Assembly (NCBI GenBank): GCA_034231615.1
Contig: CM067314.1
Coordinates: forward strand, 6,455,001 to 6,519,000
Length of the DNA: 64,000 nt
Reading direction: 5' to 3'
DNA from: Meghimatium bilineatum
Taxonomy: Eukaryota > Mollusca > Gastropoda > Stylommatophora > Philomycidae
A program made the translations under genes and the position numbers. The notes below the pieces were generated by a model. That model ran no database searches. It had not been told where the DNA came from and saw nothing but the letters and a program-made list of their open reading frames with translations. Below, one piece after another: positions 30,201 through 45,000 of the stretch (positions are counted from its first letter, which is position 1; each line of letters starts with the position of its first letter).

Positions 30201-33200
30201 TCAGAATGAAATAATTTGAAAATATGTCTCATGTAGAATTGAAAATTTGAGTGTCAGAATTAAATAATTTAAAAATATGTCGCATGTAGAATTGAGAATT
30301 TGAGTGTCAGAATGAAATAATTTGAAAATATGTCGCATGTAGAATTGAGAATTTGAGTGTCAGAATGAAATAATTTAAAAATATGTCGCATGTAGAATTC
30401 AAAATAACAGTGTCAGAATGAAATAATTTGAAAATATTTCGCATGTTGAATTGAGAATTTCAGTGTCAGGTATGAAATAATTTGAAAATATGTTGCATGT
30501 AGAATTGAGAATTTGAGTGTCAGAATGAAATAATTTGAAAATATGTTGCATGTAGAATTGAGAATTTGAGTGTCAGAATGAAATAATTATAAAATATGTT
30601 GCATGTAGAATTTAGAATTTGAGTGTCAGAATGAAATAATTTGAAAATATGTCGCATGTAGAATTGAGAATTTGAGTGTCAGAATGAAATATTTTGAAAA
30701 TATGGGGCATGTAGAGTTGAGTATGTGAGTGTCAGAATGAAATATTTTGAAAATATGTTACATGTAGAATTGAGAATTTGAGTGTCAAAATGAAATATTT
30801 TGAAAATATTTTGCATGTAGATATGAGAATTTGAGTGTCAGAATGAAATAATTTGAAAATATGTCGCATGTAGAATTGAGAATTTGAGTGTCAGAATGAA
30901 ATAATTTGAAAATATGTCTCATGTAGAATTGAAAATTTGATTGTCAGAATGAAATAATTTGAAAATATGTCGCATGTAGAATTGAGAATTTGAGTGTCAG
31001 AATGAAATAATTTGAAAATATGTCGCATGTAGAATTGAGAATTTGAGTGTCAGAATGAAATAATTGGAAAATATTTCTCATGTAGAATTGAGAATTTGAG
31101 TGTCAGAATGAAATAATTTGAAAATATTTCGCATGTAGAATTCCAAATTTGAGTGTCAGAATGAAATAAATTGAAAATATTTCACATGTAGAATTGAGAA
31201 TTTGAGTGTCAGAATGAAATAATTTGAAAATATGTTGCATGTAGAATTGAGAATTTGAGTGTCAGAATGAAATAATTTGAAAATATGTCGCATGTAGAAT
31301 TGAGAATTTGAGTGTCAGAATGAAATAATTTGAAAATATTTTGCATGTAGAATTGAGAATGTGAGTGTCAGAATGAAATAATTTGAAAATATTTCAGATG
31401 TAGAATTGAGAATTTGAGTGTCAGAATGAAATAATTTGAAAATATGTTGTATGTAGAATTGAAAATTTGAGTGTCAGAATTAAATAATTAGAAAATATTT
31501 CGCATGTAGAATTGAGAATTTGAGTGTCAGAATGAAATAATTTGAAAATATTTCGCATGTAGAATTGAGATTTTGAGTGTCAGGTATGAAATAATTTGAA
31601 AATATATTGTATGTAGAATTGAGAATTTGAGTGTCAGAATAAATAATTATAAAATATTTCGCATGTAGAATTGAGAATTTGAGTGTCAGAATGAAATAAT
31701 TTGAAAATATTTAGCATGTAGAATTGAGAATTTGAGTGTCAGAATAAAATAATTTGAAAATATGTCGCATGTAGAATTGAGAATTTGAGTGTCAGAATGA
31801 AATAATTTGTAAATATGTCTCATGTAGAATTGAAAATTTGAGTGTCAGAATTAAATAATTTAAAAATATGTCGCATGTAGAATTTAGAATTTGAGTGTCA
31901 GAATGAAATAATTTGAAAATATGTCGCATGTAGAATTGAGAATTTGAGTGTCAGAATGAAATAAATTGAAAATATTTCACATGTAGAATTGAGAATTTGA
32001 GTGTCAGAATGAAATAATTTGAAAATATGTTGCATGTAGAATTGAGAATTTGAGTGTCAGAATGATATAATTTGAAAATATGTCTCATGTAGAATTCAAA
32101 ATAACAGTGTCAGAATGAAATAATTTGAAAATATTTCGCATTTAAAATTGAGATTTTGAGTGTCAGGTATGAAATAATTTGAAAATATGTTGTATGTAGA
32201 ATTGAGAATTTGAGTGTCAGAATAAATAATTATAAAATATTTAGCATGTAGAATTGAGAATTTGAGTGTCAGAATGAAATAATTTGAAAATATTTAGCAT
32301 GTAGAATTGAGAATTTGAGTGTCAGAATAAAATAATTTGAAAATATGTCGCATGTAGAATTGAGAATTTGAGTGTCAGAATGAAATAATTTGTAAATATG
32401 TCTCATGTAGAATTGAAAATTTGAGTGTCAGAATTAAATAATTTAAAAATATGTCGCATGTAGAATTGAGAATTTGAGTGTCAGAATGAAATAATTTGAA
32501 AATATGTCGCATGTAGAATTGAGAATTTGAGTGTCAGAATGAAATAATTGGAAAATATTTCTCATGTAGAATTGAGAATTTGAGTGTCAGAATGAAATAA
32601 TTTGAAAATATTTCGCATGTAGAATTCAAAATTTGAGTGTCAGAATGAAATAAATTGAAAATATTTCACATGTAGAATTGAGAATTTGAGTGTCAGAATG
32701 AAATAATTTGAAAATATTTTGCATGTAGAATTGAAAATTTGAGTGTCAGAATGAAATAATTTGAAAATATTTCACTTGTAGAATTGAGATTTTGAGTGTC
32801 AGAATGAAATAATTTGAAAATATTTCGCATGGTGAATTGAGAATTTCAGTGTCAGGTATGAAATAATTTGAAAATATTTTGCATGTAGAATTGAGAATTT
32901 GAGTGTCAGAATGAAATAATTTGAAAATATTTCAGATGTAGAATTGCGAATTTGAGTGTCAGAATGAAATAATTTGAAAATATGTCTCATGTAGAATTGA
33001 AAATTTGTGTGTCAGAATGAAATAATTTGAAAATATGTTGCATGTAGAATTGAGAATGTGAGTGTCAGAATAAATAATTATAAAATATGTTGCATGTAGA
33101 ATTGAGAATTTGAGTGTCAGAATTTAATAATTTGAAAATATGTTGCATGTAGAATTGAGAATTTGAGTGTCAGAATGAAATATTTTGAAAATATGGTGCA

Positions 33201-36200
33201 TGTAGAATTTAGTATTTGAGTGTCAGAATGAAATATTTTGAAAATATGTTACATGTAGAATTGAGAATTTGAGTGTCAGAATGAAATAATTTGAAAATAT
33301 GTCGCATGTAGAATTGAGAATTTGAGTGTCAGAATGAAATAATTTGAAAATATGTCTCATGTAGAATTGAAAATTTGAGTGTCAGAATTAAATAATTTGA
33401 AAATATGTCGCATGTACAATTGAGAATTTGAGTGTCAGAATGAAATAATTGGAAAATATTTCTCATGTAGAATTGAGAATGTGAGTGTCAGAATGAAATA
33501 ATTTGAAAATATTTCGCATGTAGAATTCCAAATTTGAGTGTCAGAATGAAATAAATTGAAAATATTTCACATGTAGAATTGAGAATTTGAGTGTCAGAAT
33601 GAAATAATTTGAAAATATGTTGCATGTAGAATTGAGAATTTGAGTGTCAGAATGAAATAATTTGAAAATATTTCGCATGTAGAATTGAGAATTTGAGTGT
33701 GAGAATGAAATAATTAGAAAATATTTCGCATGTAGAATTGAAAATTTGAGTGTCAGAATGAAATAATTTGAAAATATTTCGCATGTAGAATTGAGAATTT
33801 GAGTGTCAGAATGAAATAATTTGAAAATATTTCACATGTAGAATTGAGAATTTGAGTGTCAGAATGAAATAATTTGAAAATATGTTGCATGTAGAATTGA
33901 GAATTTGAGTGTCAGAATGAAATAATTTTAAATATGTCGCATGTAGAATTCAAAATAACAGTGTCAGAATGAAATAATTTGAAAATATTTCGCATTTTGA
34001 ATTGAGAATTTCAGTGTCAGTTATGAAATAATTTGAAAATATTTTGCATGTAGAATTGAGAATTTGAGTGTCAGAATGAAATAATTTGAAAATATTTCAC
34101 ATGTAGAATTGAGAATTTGAGTGTCAGAATGAAATAATTTGAAAATATTTCGCATGTTGAATTGAGAATTTCAGTGTCAGGTATGAAATAATTTGAAAAT
34201 ATTTTGCATGTAGAATTGAGAATTTGAGTGTCAGAATGAAATAATTTGAAAATATTTCAGATGTAGAATTGAGAATTTGAGTGTCAGAATGAAATAATTT
34301 GAAAAAATGTTGCATGTAGAATTGAGAATTTGAGTGTCAGAATGAAATAATTTGAAAATATGTTGCATGTAGAATTCAAAATTTGAATGTCAGAATTAAA
34401 TAATTAGAAAATATTTCGCATGTAGAATTGAGAATTTGAGTGTGAGAATGAAATAATTTGAAAATATGTTGCATGTAGAATTGAGAATTTGAGTGTCAGA
34501 ATGAAATAATTTGAAAATATTTCAAATGTAGAATTGAGAATTTGAGTGTCAGAATGAAATAATTTGAAAATATGTTGCATGTAGAATTGAGAATTTGAGT
34601 GTCAGAATGAAATATTTTGAAAATATGGTGCATGTAGAATTGAGAATTTGAGTGTCAGAATGAAATAATTTGAAAATATGTCTCATGTAGAATTGAAAAT
34701 TTGAGTGTCAGAATTAAATAATTTGAAAATATGTCGCATGTAGAATTGAGAATTTGAGTGTCAGAATGAAATAATTTGAAAATATGTCGCATGTAGAATT
34801 GAGAATTTGAGTGTCAGAATGAAATAATTGGAAAATATTTCTCATGTAGAATTGAGAATTTGAGTGTCAGAATGAAATAATTTGAAAATATTTCGCATTT
34901 TGAATTGAGAATTTCAGTGTCAGTTATGAAATAATTTGAAAATATTTTGCATGTAGAATTGAGAATTTGAGTGTCAGAATGAAATAATTTGAAAATATTT
35001 CACATGTAGAATTGAGAATTTGAGTGTCAGAATGAAATAATTTGAAAATATTTCGCATGTTGAATTGAGAATTTCAGTGTCAGAATGAAATAATTTGAAA
35101 ATATGTTGCATGTAGAATTGATAATTTGAGTGTCAGAATGAAATAATTTGAAAATATGTTGCATGTAGAATTCAAAATTTGAGTGTCAGAATTAAATAAT
35201 TAGAAAATATTTCGCATGTAGAATTGAGAATTTGAGTGTGAGAATGAAATAATTTGAAAATATTTCGCATGTAGAATTGAAAATTTGAGTGTCAGAATGA
35301 AATAATTTGAAAATATTTCGCATGTAGAATTGAGAATTTGAGTGTCAGAATGAAATAATTTGAAAATATTTCACATGTAGAATTGAGAATTTGAGTGTCA
35401 GAATGAAATAATTTGAAAATATTTTTTATGTAGAATTGAGAATTTGAGTGTCAGAATGAAATAATTAGAAAATATGTCGCATGTAGAATTCAAAATTTGA
35501 GTGTCAGATTTAAATAATTATAAAATATGTTGCATGTAGAATTGAGAATTTGAGTGTCAGAATGATATAATTTGAAAATATGTCGCATGTAGAATTCAAA
35601 ATAACAGTGTCAGAATGAAATAATTTGAAAATATTTCGCATTTAAAATTGAGAATTTCAGTGTCAGTTATGAAATAATTTGAAAATATTTTGCATGTAGA
35701 ATTGAGAATTTGAGTGTCAGAATGAAATAATTTGAAAATATTTCACATGTAGAATTGAGAATTTGAGTGTCAGAATGAAATAATTTGAAAATATTTCGCA
35801 TGTTGAATTGAGAATTTCAGTGTCAGGTATGAAATAATTTGAAAATATTTTGCATGTAGAATTGAGAATTTGAGTGTCAGAATGAAATAATTTGAAAATA
35901 TTTCAGATGTAGAATTGAGAATTTGAGTGTCAGAATGAAATAATTAGAAAATATTTCACATGTAGAATTGAGAATTTGAGTGTCAGAATGAAATAATTTG
36001 AAAATATGTTGCATGTAGAATTGAGAATTTGAGTGTCAGAATGATATAATTTGAAAATATGTCGCATGTAGAATTCAAAATAACAGTGTCAGAATGAAAT
36101 AATTTGAAAATATTTCGCATTTAAAATTGAGAATTTCAGTGTCAGTTATGAAATAATTTGAAAATATTTTGCATGTAGAATTGAGAATTTGAGTGTCAGA

Positions 36201-39000
36201 ATGAAATAATTTGAAAATATTTCACATGTAGAATTGAGAATTTGAGTGTCAGAATGAAATAATTTGAAAATATTTCGCATGTTGAATTGAGAATTTCAGT
36301 GTCAGGTATGAAATCATTTGAAAATATTTTGCATGTAGAATTGAGAATTTGAGTGTCAGAATGAAATAATTTGAAAATATTTCAGATGTAGAATTGAGAA
36401 TTTGAGTGTCAGAATGAAATAATTTGAAAATATGTCTCATGTAGAATTGAAAATTTGAGTGTCAGAATGAAATAATTTGAAAATATGGTGCATGTAGAAT
36501 TGAGAATTTGAGTGTCAGAATAAATAATTATAAAATATGTTGCATGTAGAATTGAGAATTTGAGTGTCAGAATGAAATAATTTGAAAATATGTCGCATGT
36601 AGAATTGAGAATTTGAGTGTCAGAATGGAATAATTTGAAAATATGTCGCATGTAGAATTGAGAATTTGAGTGTCAGAATGAAATAATTGGAAAATATTTC
36701 TCATGTAGAATTGAGAATTTGAGTGTCAGAATGAAATAATTTGAAAATATTTTGCATATAGAATTCAAAATTTGAGTGTCAGAATGAAATAATTTGAAAA
36801 TATGTCGCATGTAGAATTGAGAATTTGAGTGTCAGAATGAAATGAAAATATGTCTCATGTAGAATTGAAAATTTGAGTGTCAGAATTAAATAATTTAAAA
36901 ATATGTTGCATGTAGAATTGAGAATTTGAGTGTCAGAATGAAATAATTTGAAAATATGTCGCATGTAGAATTGAGAATTTGAGTGTCATGTATGAAATAA
37001 TTTGAAAATATGTTGTATGTAGAATTGAGAATTTGAGTGTCAGAATAAATAATTATAAAATATTTCGCATGTAGAATTGAGAATTTGAGTGTCAGAATGA
37101 AATAATTTGAAAATATTTAGCATGTAGAATTGAGAATTTGAGTGTCAGAATGAAATAATTTGAAAATATGTCTCATGTAGAATTGAAAATTTGAGTGTCA
37201 GAATTAAATAATTTAAAAATATTTTGCATGTAGAATTGAGAATTTGAGTGTTAGAATGAAATAATTTGAAAATATGTCGCATGTAGAATTGAGAATTTGA
37301 GTGTCAGAATGAAATAATTGGAAAATATTTCTCATGTAGAATTGAGAATTTGAGTGTCAGAATGAAATAATTGGAAAATATTTCGCATGTAGAATTCAAA
37401 ATTTGAGTGTCAGAATGAAATAAATTGAAAATATTTCACATGTAGAATTGAGAATTTAAGTGTCAGAATGAAATAATTTGAAAATATGTTGCATGTAGAA
37501 TTGAGAATTTGAGTGTCAGAATGATATAATTTGAAAATATGTCGCATGTAGAATTCAAAATAACAGTGTCAGAATGAAATAATTTGAAAATATTTCGCAT
37601 TTAAAATTGAGAATTTCAGTGTCAGTTATGAAATAATTTGAAAATATTTTGCATGTAGAATTGAGAATTTGAGTGTCAGAATGAAATAATTTGAAAATAT
37701 TTCACATGTAGAATTGAGAATTTGAGTGTCAGAATGAAATAATTTGAAAATATTTCGCATGATGAATTGAGAATTTCAGTGTCAGGTATGAAATAATTTG
37801 AAAATATTTTGCATGTAGAATTGAGAATTTGAGTGTCAGAATGAAATAATTTGAAAATATTTCAGATGTAGAATTGAGAATTTGAGTGTCAGAATGGAAT
37901 AATTTGAAAATATGTCTCATGTAGAATTGAAAATTTGAGTGTCAGAATGAAATAATTTGAAAATATGTTGCATGTAGAATTGAGAATTTGAGTGTCAGAA
38001 TAAATAATTATAAAATATGTTGCATGTAGAATTGAGAATTTGAGTGTCAGAATGAAATAATTTGAAAATATGTCGCATGTAGAATTGAGAATTTGAGTGT
38101 CAGAATGAAATAATTTGAAAATATGTCCCATGTAGAATTGAGAATTTGAGTGTCAGAATGAAATAATTGGAAAATATTTCTCATGTAGAATTGAGAATTT
38201 GAGTGTCAGAATGAAATAATTTGAAAATATTTTGCATGTAGAATTCAAAATTTGAGTGTCAGAATGAAATAATTTGAAAATATGTCGCATGTAGAATTGA
38301 GAATTTGAGTATCAGAATGAAATAATTTGAAAATATGTCTCATGTAGAATTGAGAATTTTAGTGTCAGAATGAAATAATTTGAAAATATTTTGCATGTAG
38401 AATTGAAAATTTGAGTGTCAGAATTAAATAATTTAAAAATATGTCGCATGTAGAATTGAGAATTTGAGTGTCAGAATGAAATAATTTGAAAATATGTCGC
38501 ATGTAGAATTGAGAATTTGAGTGTCAGGTATGAAATAATTTGAAAATATGTTGTATGTAGAATTGAGAATTTGAGTGTCAGAATAAATAATTATAAAATA
38601 TTTCGCATGTAGAATTGAGAATTTGAGTGCCAGAATGAAATAATTTGAAAATATGTCTCATGTAGAATTGAGAATTTGAGTGTCAGAATGAAATAATTTG
38701 AAAATATTTTGCATGTAGAATTGAAAATTTGAGTGTCAGAATTAAATAATTTAAAAATATGTCGCATGTAGAATTGAGAATTTGAGTGTCAGAATGAAAT
38801 AATTTGAAAATATGTCGCATGTAGAATTGAGAATTTGAGTGTCAGGTATGAAATAATTTGAAAATATGTTGTATGTAGAATTGAGAATTTGAGTGTCAGA
38901 ATAAATAATTATAAAATATTTCGCATGTAGAATTGAGAATTTGAGTGTCAGAATGAAATAATTTGAAAATATTTAGCATGTAGAATTGAGAATTTGAGTG
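27243..39000. repeat. Distant satellite duplication with 9.0-kb spacing
   Basis: Blocks beginning at 27350 and 27720 recur at 36409 and 36779 (offset 9059). A short 47-bp-type monomer containing AATGAAATGAAAATATG at about 27780 and 36838 makes the match specific. A marker AATTTAAGTGTCAG at 28447 recurs at 37453 (offset 9006, one monomer fewer). A non-adjacent segment of the array was therefore copied, not only its immediate neighbours. Confidence 0.75.
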
Positions 39001-42000
39001 TCAGAATGAAATAATTTGAAAATATGTCCCATGTAGAATTGAGAATTTGAGTGTCAGAATGAAATAATTTGAAAATATGTCTCATGTAGAATTGAAAATT
39101 TGAGTGTCAGAATTAAATAATTTAAAAATGTGTCGCATGTAGAATTGAGAATTTGAGTGTCAGAATGAAATAATTTGAAAATATGTCGCATGTAGAATTG
39201 AGAATTTGAGTGTCAGAATGAAATAATTGGAAAATATTTCTCATGTAGAATTGAGAATTTGAGTGTCAGAATGAAATAATTTGAAAATATTTCACATGTA
39301 GAATTGAGAATTTGAGTGTCAGAATGAAATAATTTGAAAATATGTTGCATGTAGAATTGAGAATTTGAGTGTCAGAATGATGTAATTTGAAAATATGTCG
39401 CATGTAGAATTCAAAATAACAGTGTCAGAATGAAATAATTTGAAAATATTTCGCATTTAAAATTGAGAATTTCAGTGTCAGTTATGAAATAATTTGAAAA
39501 TATTTTGCATATAGAATTCAGAATTTGAGTGTCAGAATGAAATAATTTGAAAATATGTTGCATGTAGAATTGAGAATTTGAGTGTCAGAATAAATAATTA
39601 TAAAATATGTTGCATGTAGAATTGAAAATTTGAGTGTCAGAATAAATAATTATAAAATATGTCGCATGTAGAATTGAGAATTTGAGTGTCAGAATGAAAT
39701 AATTTGAAAATATGTCGCATGTAGAATTGAGAATTTGAGTGTCAGAATGAAATAATTGGAAAATATTTCTGATGTATAATTGAGAATTTGAGTGTCAGAA
39801 TGAAATAATTTAAAAATATGTCGCATGTAGAATTGAGAATTTGAGTGTCAGAATGAAATAATTTGAAAATATGTCGCATGTAGAATTGAGAATTTGAGTG
39901 TCAGAATGAAATAATTGGAAAATATTTCTCATGTAGAATTGAGAATTTGAGTGTCAGAATGAAATAATTTGAAAATATGTCGCATGTAGAATTGAGAATT
40001 TGAGTGTCAGAATGAAATAATTTGAAAATATGTCTCATGTAGAATTGAAAATTTGAGTGTCAGAATTAAATAATTTAAAAATATTTTGCATGTAGAATTG
40101 AGAATTTGAGTGTTAGAATGAAATAATTTGAAAATATGTCGCATGTAGAATTGAGAATTTGAGTGTCAGAATGAAATAATTGGAAAATATTTCTCATGTA
40201 GAATTGAGAATTTGAGTGTCAGAATGAAATAATTGGAAAATATTTCGCATGTAGAATTCAAAATTTGAGTGTCAGAATGAAATAAATTGAAAATATTTCA
40301 CATGTAGAATTGAGAATTTAAGTGTCAGAATGAAATAATTTGAAAATATGTTGCATGTAGAATTGAGAATTTGAGTGTCAGAATGATATAATTTGAAAAT
40401 ATGTCGCATGTAGAATTCAAAATAAGTGTCAGAATGAAATAATTTGAAAATATTTCGCATTTAAAATTGAGAATTTCAGTGTCAGTTATGAAATAATTTG
40501 AAAATATTTTGCATGTAGAATTGAGAATTTGAGTGTCAGAATGAAATAATTTGAAAATATTTCACATGTAGAATTGAGAATTTGAGTGTCAGAATGAAAT
40601 AATTTGAAAATATTTCGCATGATGAATTGAGAATTTCAGTGTCAGGTATGAAATAATTTGAAAATATTTTGCATGTAGAATTGAGAATTTGAGTGTCAGA
40701 ATGAAATAATTTGAAAATATTTCAGATGTAGAATTGAGAATTTGAGTGTCAGAATGGAATAATTTGAAAATATGTCTCATGTAGAATTGAAAATTTGAGT
40801 GTCAGAATGAAATAATTTGAAAATATGTTGCATGTAGAATTGAGAATTTGAGTGTCAGAATAAATAATTATAAAATATGTTGCATGTAGAATTGAGAATT
40901 TGAGTGTCAGAATGAAATAATTTGAAAATATGTCGCATGTAGAATTGAGAATTTGAGTGTCAGAATGAAATAATTTTAAAATATGTCGCATGTAGAATTG
41001 AGAATTTGAGTGTCAGAATGAAATAATTGGAAAATATTTCTCATGTAGAATTGAGAATTTGAGTGTCAGAATGAAATAATTTGAAAATATTTTGCATGTA
41101 GAATTCAAAATTTGAGTGTCAGAATGAAATAATTTGAAAATATGTCGCATGTAGAATTGAGAATTTGAGTATCAGAATGAAATAATTTGAAAATATGTCT
41201 CATGTAGAATTGAGAATTTTAGTGTCAGAATGAAATAATTTGAAAATATTTTGCATGTAGAATTGAAAATTTGAGTGTCAGAATTAAATAATTTAAAAAT
41301 ATGTCGCATGTAGAATTGAGAATTTGAGTGTCAGAATGAAATAATTTGAAAATATGTCGCATGTAGAATTGAGAATTTGAGTGTCAGGTATGAAATAATT
41401 TGAAAATATGTTGTATGTAGAATTGAGAATTTGAGTGTCAGAATAAATAATTATAAAATATTTCGCATGTAGAATTGAGAATTTGAGTGCCAGAATGAAA
41501 TAATTTGAAAATATGTCTCATGTAGAATTGAGAATTTGAGTGTCAGAATGAAATAATTTGAAAATATTTTGCATGTAGAATTGAAAATTTGAGTGTCAGA
41601 ATTAAATAATTTAAAAATATGTCGCATGTAGAATTGAGAATTTGAGTGTCAGAATGAAATAATTTGAAAATATGTCGCATGTAGAATTGAGAATTTGAGT
41701 GTCAGGTATGAAATAATTTGAAAATATGTTGTATGTAGAATTGAGAATTTGAGTGTCAGAATAAATAATTATAAAATATTTCACATGTAGAATTGAGAAT
41801 TTGAGTGTCAGAATGAAATAATTTGAAAATATTTAGCATGTAGAATTGAGAATTTGAGTGTCAGAATGAAATAATTTGAAAATATGTCCCATGTAGAATT
41901 GAGAATTTGAGTGTCAGAATGAAATAATTTGAAAATATGTCTCATGTAGAATTGAAAATTTGAGTGTCAGAATTAAATAATTTAAAAATGTGTCGCATGT

Positions 42001-45000
42001 AGAATTGAGAATTTGAGTGTCAGAATGAAATAATTTGAAAATATGTCGCATGTAGAATTGAGAATTTGAGTGTCAGAATGAAATAATTGGAAAATATTTC
42101 TCATGTAGAATTGAGAATTTGAGTGTCAGAATGAAATAATTTGAAAATATTTCACATGTAGAATTGAGAATTTGAGTGTCAGAATGAAATAATTTGAAAA
42201 TATGTTGCATGTAGAATTGAGAATTTGAGTGTCAGAATGATGTAATTTGAAAATATGTCGCATGTAGAATTCAAAATAACAGTGTCAGAATGAAATAATT
42301 TGAAAATATTTCGCATTTAAAATTGAGAATTTCAGTGTCAGTTATGAAATAATTTGAAAATATTTTGCATATAGAATTCAGAATTTGAGTGTCAGAATGA
42401 AATAATTTGAAAATATGTTGCATGTAGAATTGAGAATTTGAGTGTCAGAATAAATAATTATAAAATATGTTGCATGTAGAATTGAAAATTTGAGTGTCAG
42501 AATAAATAATTATAAAATATGTCGCATGTAGAATTGAGAATTTGAGTGTCAGAATGAAATAATTTGAAAATATGTCGCATGTAGAATTGAGAATTTGAGT
42601 GTCAGAATGAAATAATTTGAAAATATTTAGCATGTAGAATTGAGAATTTGAGTGTCAGAATGAAATAATTTGAAAATATGTCCCATGTAGAATTGAGAAT
42701 TTGAGTGTCAGAATGAAATAATTTGAAAATATGTCGCATGTAGAATTGAAAATTTGAGTGTCAGAATTAAATAATTTAAAAATGTGTCGCATGTAGAATT
42801 GAGAATTTGAGTGTCAGAATGAAATAATTTGAAAATATTTCGCATGTAGAATTGAGAATTTGAGTGTCAGAATGAAATAATTGGAAAATATTTCTCATGT
42901 AGAATTGAGAATTTGAGTGTCAGAATGAAATAATTTGAAAATATTTCACATGTAGAATTGAGAATTTGAGTGTCAGAATGAAATAATTTGAAAATATGTT
43001 GCATGTAGAATTGAGAATTTGAGTGTCAGAATGATGTAATTTGAAAATATGTCGCATGTAGAATTCAAAATAACAGTGTCAGAATGAAATAATTTGAAAA
43101 TATTTCGCATTTAAAATTGAGAATTTCAGTGTCAGTTATGAAATAATTTGAAAATATTTTGCATATAGAATTCAGAATTTGAGTGTCAGAATGAAATAAT
43201 TTGAAAATATGTTGCATGTAGAATTGAGAATTTGAGTGTCAGAATAAATAATTATAAAATATGTTGCATGTAGAATTGAAAATTTGAGTGTCAGAATAAA
43301 TAATTATAAAATATGTCGCATGTAGAATTGAGAATTTGAGTGTCAGAATGAAATAATTTGAAAATATGTCGCATGTAGAATTGAGAATTTGAGTGTCAGA
43401 ATGAAATAATTGGAAAATATTTCTGATGTATAATTGAGAATTTGAGTGTCAGAATGAAATAATTTAAAAATATTTTGCATGTAGAATTAAAATTTGAGTG
43501 TCAGAATTAAATAATTTAAAAATATGTCGCATGTAGAATTGAGAATTTGAGTGTCAGAATGAAATAATTTGAAAATATGTCGCATGTAGAATTGAGAATT
43601 TGAGTATCAGAATGAAATAATTGGAAAATATTTCTCATGTAGAATTGAGAATTTGAGTGTCAGAATGAAATAATTTGAAAATATTTCGCATGTAGAATTC
43701 AAAATTTGAGTGTCAGAATGAAATAAATTGAAAATATTTCACATGTAGAATTGAGAATTTGAGTGTCAGAATGAAATAATTTGAAAATATGTTGCATGTA
43801 GAATTGAGAATTTGAGTGTCAGAATGATATAATTTGAAAATATGTCGCATTTAGAATTCAAAATAACAGTGTCAGAATGAAATAATTTGAAAATATTTCG
43901 CATTTAAAATTGAGAATTTCAGTGTCAGTTATGAAATAATTTGAAAATATTTTGCATGTAGAATTCAAAATTTGAGTGTCAGAATGAAATAAATTGAAAA
44001 TATTTCACATGTAGAATTGAGAATTTGAATGTCAGAATGAAATAATTTGAAAATATGTCGCATGTAGAATTGAGAATTTGAGTGTCAGAATGAAATAATT
44101 TGAAAATATGTTGCATGTAGAATTGAGAATTTCAGTGTCAGAATGAAATAATTTGAAAATATGTTGCATGTAGAATTGAGAATTTGAGTGTCAGAATAAA
44201 TAATTATAAAATATGTTGCATGTAGAATTGAGAATTTGAGTGTCACAATAAATAATTATAAAATATTTCGCATGTTGAATTGAGAATTTGAGTGTCAGAA
44301 TGAAATAATATGAAAATATTTAGCATGTAGAATTGAGAATTTGAGTGTCAGAATGAAATAATTTGAAAATATGTTGCATGTAGAATTGAAAATTTGAGTG
44401 TCAGAATGAAATAATTTGAAAATATTTCTCATGTAGAATTGAGAATTTGAGTGTCAGAATGAAATAATTTGAAAATATTTCGCATGTAGAATTCAAAATT
44501 TGAGTGTCAGAATGAAATAAATTGAAAATATTTCACATGTAGAATTGAGAATTTGAATGTCAGAATGAAATAATTTGAAAATATGTTGCATGTAGAATTG
44601 AGAATTTGAGTGTCAGTTATGAAATAATTTGAAAATATTTTGCATGTAGAATTGAGAATTTGAGTGTCAGAATGAAATAATTTGAAAATATTTCACATGT
44701 AGAATTGAGAATTTGAGTGTCAGAATGAAATAATTTGAAAATATTTCGCATGTTGAATTGAGAATTTCAGTGTCAGGTATGAAATAATTTGAAAATATGT
44801 TGCATGTAGAATTGAGAATTTGAGTGTCAGAATGAAATAATTTGAAAATATGTTGCATGTAGAATTGAGAATTTGAGTGTCAGAATGAAATAATTTGAAA
44901 ATATGTTGCATGTAGAATTCAAAATTTGAGTGTCAGAATTAAATAATAAGAAAATATTTCGCATGTAGAATTGAGAATTTGAGTGTCAGAATGAAATAAT

